From the NCBI RefSeq assembly GCF_963676685.1, contig NC_092346.1:32873133-32937132 (forward strand): a stretch of 64,000 nucleotides of DNA, in the 5' to 3' direction. A program made the translations under genes and the position numbers. Below are positions 1-12,700 of the stretch, piece by piece. The DNA is from Mytilus edulis (Eukaryota; Mollusca; Bivalvia; Mytilida; Mytilidae). Each line of letters opens with the position of its first letter. Positions within the stretch are counted from its first letter, which is position 1. Under the pieces are notes generated by a model. That model did no database searches. It saw nothing but the letters and a program-made list of their open reading frames with translations, and was not told where the DNA came from.

Positions 1-619
1 CAATAGCAACATTGTGCAAATCTTATAATTGTTGGATTGATTTATTTAAGGGTAGGCCTTTTATATCTGTTACTTCTTCTAATTCACTAAATAGATTCTG
101 ATATAGAAGAGATTATTTGTTTATTGTAAAATACTGAAGGCTCTACATTTTTAAAATAAATCATATGTCTTAATGATGTGTCATATATTTATTGAAAGTA
201 AAAGAATGGTACTGTATAAAAATAAGAAGATGTGGTATGATTGCCAATGAGATGAATATCAAACAAAGTTCAAGTGAAGTGGATGTAAGCCATTATAGCT
301 ATAGGCAACTGTAAGACCTTCAACAATTAGAAAATCATACTGTACAGCAAGCTATAAAAAGCTTAGAGATGAAAAAATTCAATGGAGAAAGTTTACAGCC
401 TAATTTATTTATAAGAAAACAGTTTACAAAAACAAATATTACAGACAACAACCACTAAAATACAAGCTCCTGACATGGGACAGGTGCATAAAGCATGCGA
501 CAGGGTTAAAAAGGTTTGATGCACCAAATTCCATGTTCATTTTTTCTTTGAATTTAACTTAAGACACACACATGAATTTTATTCATTCACTTATAAATCT
601 TGTGCTTTGCCTGTTTCAG
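1..619 (+). other. Intron or upstream sequence of GCN2
   Basis: I see no coding exon before 620. Positions about 224-345 match the dispersed mussel repeat that begins 'aagaagatgtggtatgattg'. The rest is AT-rich single-copy-looking sequence. Confidence 0.5.
224..345 (+). repeat. Dispersed mussel repeat ('aagaagatgtgg' family), copy 1
   Basis: It starts with aagaagatgtggtatgattg, then ccaatgaga, and later carries 'aactgtaagaccttcaacaa' and 'cagcaagctataaaa'. The same block recurs at 28013, 31040 and 47030, and in reverse near 1880, 17815 and 23975. It has no coding capacity. Confidence 0.7.
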
Positions 620-700
620 AGACAACTTTTAGAGGATGAAATACAGAAGAGACAACATGCTCTGAAAGAAGAAACAAAGAAAATAAAGGAAACTAAACAG
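620..700 (+). CDS. EIF2AK4: GCN2 exon: charged linker after RWD domain
   Basis: The 27 codons read RQLLEDEIQKRQHALKEE and onward, a Lys/Glu-rich coiled-coil-like helix typical of the GCN2 segment after the RWD domain. The acceptor is ctgtttcag and the donor is CAG|gtacaa. The exon begins and ends in phase 0. Confidence 0.75.
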
Positions 701-3700
701 GTACAATTCAAATGTTTATACTTTTTTAATATGTCTATCATAGAACTTCAGGGGCCGTTTTATGTTTTCTAATTTATGAATCTATCTGTTCTTCCCAATA
801 TGTTATCAAAGTACAAATAATATTCACCTGACAAAATTTTCATGTTAAATATTATTGAAATGTTTGCTGTTGGACATACAGTATAACAGCCATTTAACCA
901 TCAATGTGTTTTACACTTTATATGCTTGACTGCAGAAAATAAATATCTTGTGAAATAAATAAATATAGCTACCCAATTGTATTTGCATTAATTTAAAAGT
1001 ATGGTACTGAAATAAATCGTTTAGTAGCACGATCTTCCTCGATATGATCTATATATTTATCTATTTATTTCTATAATTAGATATCTGATGAGAAACCAAC
1101 AGAGCCAGAGAAAGCTGTACCAGCTACTCCTATTACTGAAGTTCCAACATGTTCCCCAATTGGTACCCCAAGTACTCCTAGAAGACCAAGAATGTCTCAT
1201 TCACCCTCTCCATTAATTGTACTGCCATGTAATGAGAATAAATATAACCAGGATAAGAGAAGAAGGTATGTGGTTGTTATGTAACAGTTATGTTTTTATT
1301 TTATGTCCTTTTAAAAAAGCAGTCATGGGAGTTAATCAATAAAATTTGCACCATTTTTCTTCCTCTGTACCAGCTTTAGTGTAAACCATGTAACCTCAAG
1401 TTTCCAAAATATTCTATAGAAACACCAATTAAAAAAATTATGGTGCTTTGAAACACAGCAATTTTTTACTGAAATGTCAAATTAAAGGTAATATTTTTTT
1501 CAACCCTTTTTCGTATGCAACCTGATGTAACATACTTTGATTTGGTGGTATTACACCTACATACACATAATTGATCCTATATTATCATATTTCATTTCTT
1601 AAATTTTCATTTGGTAGCTATAGACCAAATACACTTCATGGATGCAGATTCAAATATATTTGTTTAAAATATTCATATTTTTTCTATTTATGACAACTAG
1701 ACTAGGAAAATATAGCTGCTTCACATACATGACGATGATGTAAGTCATGAACCTGGTGTTCAGAGGTTGTAATTTGTTGATGTGGTTCATAAGTTTTTCT
1801 TGTTTCTAATTTTTGATATAGTTTAGACTGTTGGTTTTCCATTTGAATGATTTACACTAGTCATGTGTGGGGCCCTTTATATCTTGCTGTTCAGTGTAAG
1901 TAAAAGCTCTGTGTTAAAGACTGTACTTTGACCTATAATAGTTTACTTTTATAAATTTTGAGTTGTATGGAGAGTTTTCTCAATGGCACTCATACCACAT
2001 CCTATTATATCTATAAAAAGTAATTTTGTTAACTGCTCATTGTTTCCATTTAATAAATACTAAGTACAAAGATTTTGTAAGGAAATTATATGAAACTATT
2101 TGCTCAAGATTTGCATTTACACATTTAATTTGCTTCATATACATGTAAATAAAAAATACCAATCTTATTTTCACATATATACAATGGGAGATAACTGCTA
2201 TATTTTAGAAAAGTTTTCTGTTGTACTATTTTATAAGATTATATACAGATTGCTTTTAAACTTTTTAAAAATGGTAATAAATATATGAAAAAAACCTTAA
2301 AAACAGATGGACTGATGCATGTATCACATGATAAGGTATGAAACTATTTTTAAACTTTGAGGAAGTGAAATCTTTTGGAATCACCGACATTGAACATGAA
2401 AAAAAACATAAATGAGTCCTCAAAACCATTAGGGCTATTCCATTAAAATGTAGATGGGAGGTTAGTAAGGGACTTTTAAAATATCCCTACAACCAAGAAC
2501 CATTTTGTAGATAATTTTGAATAATAGTAATAGAAGCATACTGAAAAAAGACCCATGACCCACATTCAATAATTAAACTTCCCTTCCTACCGTCCCACTA
2601 ACATTTTAATGGATTAGCCCTTAATGGATATTTTATATGATATGGCCTCTAGAAATCCAAGATTTTCAACAGTTTATCATTGATCCATATGAGGAATACA
2701 TGAAGTATATCCTGCTTGCACTATTTCAGTAACCATGCTTCTATCCAAGTGAGTAATTTTGGAGCCTCAAGTTTATTTTATTTTACATTTTCTATTTTGA
2801 TATATTCAGGAGGACCAGTACCCCATTGAGAGATACCGATGATTCTGATCACCAATGTAAAGACCATACTGGAGGGATAGTGGTAATAGCCTTCAATACT
2901 AAATCAGAGAGAACAATACATAGAGGCACATGTTTAGGTAATGTTTTCACTTTATCCATCCCATTGTTTAGAAGTGTAAAGTGGGTAAATGCACAATTTT
3001 TCATAAACAAATGTACAGAATTTAACGAGTGTACAGAATTTGTCATCGAAATTTTTATGAGAAAATATGTTTGGATATTTATGCAGGAAATGGTCTGTAT
3101 ATCAGTTGGCAGAACTTGATACCTAACAGTTTGGTTTGGTTTCACTGCTTCACTAGGTTAAACATATTTATTTATAGTGGAATGGGAAACAAGTTTTGCA
3201 ACTTATATTAATCCCTTTTCACTTTGCAGGTGCGAGTGCTGCCTTGTAGCGGCATTAGCTTGCTCTTTTTCGAAATCTACAAGGGTGTCTTTAAGGTGCA
3301 TGAGATATGGCTCTCTCTTAACACTGGTCAGCCATTTATCATCCCCTTCCGACAGACTATCATCGTTTCCTCAAGACCATACTCGCAAATGGTGTTAAGG
3401 GAGAGCCGAAATTCAAATTTTCATCTTGGAAAGGGAATGAAACCAGAGACCTTTGTGTTAGAAGTCCGCTGCACTAACCACTACTACACGGCTTCACTGT
3501 TTTTCTGCAAAGCACAGGACAGGAAGGAGTGTTTGAAACTTCAACACTATTATTGTCTTTTGATGTTGAATGTTCATTCATCCATATTTATTTATTTTGT
3601 GTTAATGATTGGATTGTCAGTTTTCCTATCGAAGGTCAGTGGTTTTCTCTGGGCACTAGGCTTCCTCCATCAATAAGAACTGGCCACCATGAAATAGCCT

Positions 3701-6700
3701 AAATGCGGTGCTTAAAAGTGGCGTTAAAACACCAAAAATCAAATAAAAATCCATATTTATTTATTTTGTGTTAATGATTGGATTGATAATTGGCTCCTTG
3801 ACAGTTAATATGCAAATTAATTTTAAGAGAACATATGTTTTTGTAGGTCATAGTGTCTTTGGTAGTACAGTGTATGCTGGGATAGATACAGCCAATGGAG
3901 AATTAGTAGCTTTATGCAAATGAATTTTAACAGAATATTTGTTTTTGTAGGTCATAGCGTCCATGGTAGTACAGTGTATGCTGGGATAGATACATCCAGC
4001 AGAGAATTAGTAGCTTTATGCAAATTAATTTTAACAGAATATATTTGTTTTTTTTAGGTCATAGCCTCCATGGAAGTACGGTGTATGCTGGGATAGATAC
4101 AGCCAATGGAGAATTAGTAGCTATATCAGAATGGGTTTTAAAGTGGCGCCATATAAAACAGAAGAGAACTCAAAGAGTTGATTATGAAGATAAGGAGGGT
4201 GCTACTTACTTAAAACAGGTAAATGAAAAAATGCTTTCAAAACCTAATTGGTTAACGTCAAAAAATGAAATAAATAAGAATTTAAACATTCTATCAGTGT
4301 CTAAGTAGTTTGATTCATTCTAGTTTTTTCCAAGCAGCTATTTTCATGATCTTTCAAATAAAAAAACTACATTAATCTTACAATTTAGATAATCAAACCA
4401 GTGGTGTATCCAGAACTTTTTGTAAGGGGGGGGGGGGGTGCTCGCTCCAGTCACGCTTCAGTGATTCCCTATATAATCAACCAAATTTTTCCCACAGGGC
4501 CCACCTGGATCCACCTATGCAAACACTGATTATTATGAGGAAAGGTTTTGTCAATTTCTCTTTCTCAATTACTCACTGACTATACATATAGTGAAAGATC
4601 GTCATAAAAATGTGAAAATTCAAAAATTTTGCATGCAAAAATTTTTTAAGATTTACCAAAAATGTCATCGTAATTTCCAACCTCAAAATCATCTGTCCAC
4701 ACACTTGACAGTTTTAATTAAAGTTATGTAAAGAGAAATCTTATATATAAATATACAGTATAACCTGTGTTATCCAACATAGAGGAGGGATAGGAGGGGT
4801 CATGATCCCAAAATCCCAGGCTTAAAAACACGAAATCCCGAGGTCCCGAATTTAAATAAATAAAAATCCCGGATCCCGAAATTCGAAAAAAAAGAATTCC
4901 CAGGTCCCGAAGGGGTATGTCCTGAAATCCCGAGCTTAAAAACACCTGATCCTGGAGTCCCGATAAAGGTCCTATCCCCCTCAACATACTGGGGAACCAA
5001 AAAAAAGTCTGATTAAGCATGGTGTCGCAATACTGTGGTTTTTTTCTGCAAAGATAGCCCTATTTTGGGACCCGAAAAATGTTTTGGTTAAAGCAGGATG
5101 TTGGAATACTCAGGTGTCGGATTAGGCAGGTTACTCTGTATTTGAAAACAAAGAAAGTGACAATTCAGCTATAATTAACTGAGGTTGTAGTCTTCTATCA
5201 GGTACCATACTATGCACCATAGGGTGTAGTCAGTTTAATAAGCATACACATTATACATGTCTCCCTTGTGGCTAATATACATTTAAAAGCTAGAGTTATT
5301 TCCCTTTGAATATAAAATTTTCGGTTTGCAATATCTTCTTGTGTAGTTGCCATTTACTTTGTATGGATGAGATTTATACATGTGAAAAATAGAAATGTGG
5401 GTATGTGTGAATGAGACAGCAACCCAATGACATAAATAACCAAAAAACCATCTAGAGGGCAGTTTACAATCTCCCAATTAGGCAGGTGTCTTAACAACAA
5501 ATAAAGCTCTTAATTGTGCTGAGGGTAAAACAGCTGTCACTTGCATCTTATTAGATAATCTTGCGTTCTTTCCCCAATGGTGGTACAAAATCTTAATAAT
5601 GTTAAAGAACTATTGATTTTTAACCTACTGTGTATTTATTTAATTTCGTGGGTTCCTATTTTTGTAGATTAAGAAAAACCTACATACTGGTGGATAGTTG
5701 ATTCGTGAATTTGCGAAAGTCTGCATACAAGTCTATAGAAAATTTATCATTCCTTGAACATTTAATTTTGTGGTTCATATTTACCAAAGAAGTCCACAAA
5801 AATTGGTATTCAACAATTAATAATAAATCCACAGTATAAAGAGTGTATATTTGTAATATAAAAAAAGTTCTAGGCTTATTTACATATTGAATTTCTTGCT
5901 TTCTTTATTCTAGATTACAAGCATTGAACAAGAAATACACAGCTTGATTCGATTACGACATAAAAATCTAATTCACTACTTAGCTATAAAGTATATACAG
6001 GAAGCAGGGAAATGTACAGTTTATGTAAGTTAAAATTTTTATGGACATGATTTACATATTATCAAGAGATGAGAGAAATAAAGAATTTAGCAATTTTTTG
6101 AGAAATTCATACATGTCAAAATTTGGGTTGAAAATAAATTGGGTCTACGGTAAGCATGACACGGGATTAGCTGCTTTTTGTTTACAGCGTTGCACATGAA
6201 ATTCGAATGATTAAGCGTGAAAATGGGAAAATAAGTCAGGTGGGACATGGGTAATAATTACATGCGCTATTATGGCAATGAGAAGCGGGATACAGGATTC
6301 TCACTAAACAATAAACGAGATCTGGGATCAGACCGCCCAAGGAGACCTCCTTAGAGATCATCATTACTAATGTAGATAAGAAGCAGATTCAGTATTTTTA
6401 TATGCGCCACAAATGCCAAACACAACACTTTTTATGCCCCATTTATGGGCATTATGTTTTCTGGTCATTACGTCTGTTCATCTGCTTGTTTGTCTGTCTG
6501 GTCGTTCGTCCATCCGTCTGTCTTGCTTCAGGTTAAAGTTTTTGGTCAAGGTAGTTTTTGATGAAGTTAAAGTCCAATCAACTTGAAACTTAGTACACAT
6601 GTTCCCTATGATATGATCTTTCTAATGTTGATTCCAAATTAGAGTTTTCACGCCATTTTCATGTTCCACTGAACATAGAAAATGATAGTGCGGATGGGGC

Positions 6701-9700
6701 ATCCGTGTACTTGGGACACATTCTTGTTTCTTTATCTGTGAAACCATTAGTACCTTAATATGTAAAATGAGTGATCATTGTTTTTTTGGAGCCTAAAGTC
6801 TGTGTGTCAGCTCATTTTTTTATGGATTTTTTTTGCCTGGAGTCCGGTCCACTGTTTCTTTATCATGTTCATATTCGTTTTTTGGAGCCTTGAGTATGGG
6901 CGTCTGTTCATTTTTCATGAATCATATTCAAAGCAAAGATTTTAAATCTCAATCTGATCACTAATGCCTACATTTTACAGTTACCTCACTTGCTCAACAT
7001 GCCTATTGAAGAATACTTGTGGTAATGAATGTCTTTCTAATCAATTCATGTTTCAATGACACAATTTTTTTGTGATAGTCAATTTTAAGTTATTTTAAAG
7101 AAGATATCTACTATATGTTGTCTATATATTTATTATTGTGTATCCTGACAACAAAACTGTAGCAACCTATAGAAATAAACTGACATTTTCTCTTATTCAT
7201 ATTAGTATGTTTGTCTGAAATCAATCATTAGTTAACGCATCAATGTAAATATAACAGAATTTGATGAGACTGTCATCAAAGTGAGAGGGTTAGCGCTATA
7301 AAACCAGGTTTAATCCACCATTTTCTACATTTGAAAATGCCTGTACCAAGTCAGGAATATGACAGTTCTTATCCATTCGTTTTTGATGCGTTTTGCTATT
7401 CGATTTTTCCATGTGATTATGGACTTTCCGAATTGATTTTCCTCTAAGTTCAGTATTTTTGCGATTTTACTTTTGAATATTATCTGAAGACTTTAAGCAT
7501 GTTGTGATTTATTATGAAAAGATGATATGTTGGTAAGACACTTTCATGCTTCCACAGTTGTTGATTTCTCTATTATACAGTAAATATTGAATGTAATATG
7601 TACATTTATGAATATAAATCTTTGATCGTTAAGGTTTTTTCTCCATCAATTTTTTCATAGCTAATTTTCATTCTGGGTGGATGAGTTGTCTAAGTTGTTC
7701 ATCTGCACTAGCCTGTCTACATTAAGGTGGTGAATTTCAACTCAAAAAGGCATGATTCTAATTAACCAGAATCTGTATGGTGAGTCTATGTTGGTACTCC
7801 TACTTACACCACCAGTACAACTGATCACTAGATAGAGCCAAACGTGAAAGTGATGTTAAACACTAATAATCAATCAATCAAACAATCAGTAATTTGACGG
7901 ATCTTTGATGCCTCTGCTTCCTCCTGCTTCCTCCACCAATAAAACTGATCACTATGAAATAGACAAGAGTAAATGTGGTGTTTAATACCAACAATCAATC
8001 AATCAAACAACCATTATTTCTGTTGATACTCCTGCTTCCTCAAAAAATATGAAGATTAATCTATTGATCAATATGAACTTTCATTTCTACCTGTGATAAA
8101 TGCTCAACAATTAGTCAACTTATCAATCAACAAATCAATAAATCAATTATTCACACAACATACATATCCACTGTCCAAAACCAACCAACCAATATTTAGA
8201 AAATATCCTTATATCTTGATGGATGATGGAACATCCAACAAAATGCAATCACCAACCGATCAACCAACCAAACATTTATATTAGTAAAGGCAGAGACGTC
8301 CATTGACAATTATTTTTATTTTTTGATAGATTTAATTATAATAATTCTGATATATTCACTTATCATTGAAGACTGTTTGTTTGTTGATGCATATATTTCT
8401 CTTGTTTAGATCTCTTTTTTTTTGTTTTTAAGTTGCTGTCTTATTGTCAACACACTATGTCTCCTTTTATACATATTTGTTAGATATCAAACTAAAAATA
8501 ATTTCACTATCAATTAAGGTAATTTTTATTATGATCTTTGGCTTTAGTTTTGATCCATGGTATGCTTAAAAAGTAACATTTTGAATAAAAAGGGAAATAA
8601 CTGTTATACAAGATATTGGTCTAATCAGTTCTGGTAAGTTCACTCGTAAGCTGTAACTCCAGTTGTCATATGCAAATGACATGAATATTGTTTGCCTTAT
8701 ACTATTTCACATATTTCTGTTTCATTAAAGTTTGAAAGTTTTAGAATCCTTCAATGTTTATTACATATAGCTTTGCATCTTTAGTTTGACTACCTGCAGC
8801 CTTATTACATCCTATATACAGTTGTCCAGTTGTGTTGAAGGCAAGAGCATATGGACGTTTTATTCCTATGTCCACTGTATTGAAATATGAAACTAAATGA
8901 CCATTGTCATTGAGGATGTGTAAGATTGGAATATTCAGACCTGTCACAACAACATTGTCACTTGGTGTTGTCACAATGTGTACTGGTTTGAATGGTTCAC
9001 TCTTATTGATAGTTGGATGACCTGTATACTGGTTTATTATATGTCCTTCTTGTCCTAAGACCATTACTTTACCACACCAATCATCTGAGATCCTATCCAC
9101 CACATGTATATTTCCATTACATGTAGTGGTTATATACCTTGCGTTATTAAATAAAGGTTGATTATGTTCATCATGTTCATATACAGCTTCTTTGTCTCCT
9201 TTCTTGTTCATTATGATCACAGCACTTCTTTTTAGTTTACCATTACCAGCTCCTACTATAAGTTTATTGTCACTGACAACATGGATAGCAATGGGAAGTA
9301 AAGGTGATACATCATAAACAGAATCAGTAAGTTCACCACTACTGCTGATTTGTTTTAAACTTGTTTTCCCATAAACACACAGAAGGAGTTGATTAGATGG
9401 AGTAACTGCCATTCCACACACATCAATGTTAAATTCAGACATCACCTTCAGGTTGGTTCCTTCAGGTTTTACTCTCTGTAACACTTTATAAATACCTGAA
9501 CTTATCCAAAATGACTGGTCAAGGCATGGACTTACAGATTCTATTGCATCAAGTTCAGTCTGGTATTTATTATTGATGACTAGGGAGATGTTTATTTCTG
9601 CTGCCAAGTTCCCATCATCTTGTAGTGATCCAATGTGAGATTGGTTCAAATTTCCTGGAACAAATGTTGGTGAAGAAGTATAGCTAGGCCTGGTTCGTGG

Positions 9701-12700
9701 TTCTTGAGTTTCAGTGAATTTTTCCATCTTCTTGACCTCTTTGAAAAAGTCAGAGGCATTGGAAAGGTCAATACAGTCTTGGAATTCATTGATTTTGCCC
9801 ACCTTCTGTTTTGTGAATAATGATATAGCGTTCAAATCAGATTTGACTGTTGATAAAACAGTTTCATGATTATGTTCCAATTTAATTTTGAGTTCTTTAA
9901 AATATTGTTCTACTTGCTCTTTTACGGTTTCCTCATGACTTTGAATATTTCTTTTTTCCTTGTTATACTTTATATTTTCAGCTGACACTAGTTTATTGAG
10001 TTGATCTTTCTTTGCATTGGTTGTATAGTTACTCTTCTGCATTTTACTTTGTCCTTTTTTTAATATTTCTACTTTGATGTTGTATGCATCACTAATTTCG
10101 ATTAAATCATGCTTCTTATGAATTTTAGCAACACAGGTTGGACACACTAGGATTTCACATGTATTACAGTAAAGACATGATGATTGTCCAGTGTGTTCAT
10201 TACACTTAATATTTGTAAAATCCAGTTCTTCCTTATGCAGTCCAATCTCTTCTCTTTTGATGATCTTATGATCAAGTGCATTTTTGAATTGAGAATGTAC
10301 ATTTTCCTTGCAATGAGCACACATCATAATACTGCAGTCCATGCATTTCCACTGAATTGGTCTATCTGTTTTACATAATTTACAATTAACAGGAACTTGA
10401 CCTCCTCCAAACGGCTGAGAGGAAGCCATATTTGTCAGGTGTGTCCCAGGTATTTCACTTCCTTGTTTGATCTATTTTTAAGTTGTTATGATCAATAAGT
10501 TAAATACCCTTGTACTTAGTAAATATACTGAAACATGATAACAGTGAACAAATAATTTATCGTTTGTGTAAATTTAAATACCATGATTGAGAAGACCATA
10601 AATTATTATATTTCACATGCCTACAGTAATTTACAACTAATTATGTTACCTTAACTGACTGTCCCTAAGATAATCTACTTATTTTTTAGTCTGTTTGACT
10701 GTTAGTCTTTCTGTTTATCAATGCATCCATCCATTCCAAATCAAGTTCAAAAATGATGTGAACTTTAAAAAAATTTATGCTAAATAATGATTTTCACCCA
10801 TATATTACAGATCACTGATCAGGTTAAAGTTTTGTTTAGGGTAGTTTCCAGTAAAGTTGTAATAATATCAACTTAAAACTTTATAGGCGAGTGACTTTAA
10901 CCATAAAATTAAATTTTTAATGCACCTACCTAACACACGGCTAAATTAAAAATCGTACGGTGCAATTTCCGTCAAATCAAGATCAAAGGCCAAGGACGAA
11001 TAACTGCATATTTTCTAAGATTTCAGCCTGATTGCATTATGTGACTTTTATATACTAAATTCACATATGCAAACAATTTAAATTTTTAGCAGAGAGATTA
11101 ACAGTCATTATTCAAATGCATTTTTTAATATTTAAAGTGTTTTTTTGACAGAGAGCACATGTTTCCTGAAATTCGAGTAAAAGTGAACAAAATGTGTGAA
11201 AACCCAAATTTTTCTTTCTCGTGCAAAAGCTAATCAATTAAAACTAAGTAAAACCCTGTAATGACTATCAAAGAAGTTTTTGACATCATAAAATTTCCTA
11301 AAATTATGCTTACTTCTAATCAAACAGCAAATCATAACAACTCATACAGTTGCCCAAAATACCGCCATCTGCGAAAAAACAGCTTTTAAGCAGTTTTTCC
11401 TATTTAAACATTGTATGTGGTCAATATAAGATTTAATAAATAAATTCTTAAGAATCTGAAAAATTTAGAGTGAAAAAATATGTGCGCGAATCATCTTATT
11501 GCTTGAAATAAAGGGGCTGAAAATAAGAGATTGCAATCTGCATTGTACATGTAACTACCAGACTGAAATAAACATATTTCGACTTTTCTAATTGTTTGAT
11601 TTGTAGCTTCATTATAAATATTGATGTAGTGAAAAGACCTTTTATTTATTTAATGTGAATTGAAAATTTAGACAAAATAAATAGAAAATAAATTGATGAA
11701 AATTGAAATTTCAAAGAATTTCAAAAACTAGTAAACACATTATAAAACTTGACTACTGCATTGCTTAAATTGCATTGTTCGTTGTTTACATGCATTAATT
11801 CATCAAATAAGAATAATTTTGAAGAAAAAATATCCATTAATACGCAACGATTCTAGTTACAACTAAACTTCCTGAATAGCTTGAATGACTAGTTCATTTT
11901 TCATACGAGGATGACTTCATGCAAGAGTTGCTGATGACGACTGAAAAGAAGTTATCATTATCTTGAAACTTCACTTCCCATTATATAGATGATGTCATCT
12001 CACTGAATAGTGCAAAATTTGTGACAATGTTGGACTTGTATTTTCCATTGAAATTGAAAATAAAAGACTCAACAGATATAGTTTACTCTATCTCGTATCT
12101 TGAAATCGATGATGAGGGTTTGTTGAGAACAAGTTTTACGACAAAAGAGATGAGCATAAAACAACCTATAAAAATACCCCTTACTACCAAATTATAAACT
12201 TTTCATTTCTATGTAACAACATTATAGCAACGCCTGCATATCTATACTACTAAAGGAGGAGACCGATTTCATTGAGCCTCAACTCCTCTGAAATAAAGGC
12301 AACTATAGTATACCGCTATTCAATAGTCATCAATCGATTTACTAGTAACTGAAATAAATCCTGGTCACAAAGCAAAAACTAGGAAAACGCATCAACTATA
12401 AGAGGAACACAACGATATAACAGAAACACAGAACTGCTACAAAAACAAACGCCAACATACAAAGAAACAGATTATTCGATACCAATTGCCATATGCCTGA
12501 CTTGGTACAAGACATTTGAAGAAAAATGGTGGTTTAAAAATGTTTGAAACCAGAGTTCAAATGCAAAGTTGAAATCATCCCTTTGAAAATTTCATGGACG
12601 CCACTACGAGTTGGTTGACATCTATGAGCTATCTGTTTCGCCAGATGACGACTAAAAAGTTCCATCGACGTAACCAAATTGCCGTCATTTCTGCCTTGAA

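Larger units (their letters stand above)
4219..5913 (+). other. GCN2 intron 4
   Basis: This stretch is non-coding. It contains a decayed hAT-like MITE near 4399-4519 and a CCCGA-rich dispersed repeat at about 4795-4985. The remainder is AT-rich with no recognised element. Confidence 0.6.

Noticed and set aside
3224-3676. 150-codon plus-strand frame
   Set aside because: It lies across a minus-strand tRNA-derived SINE that has a second copy at 12763-13078; no protein family resemblance.
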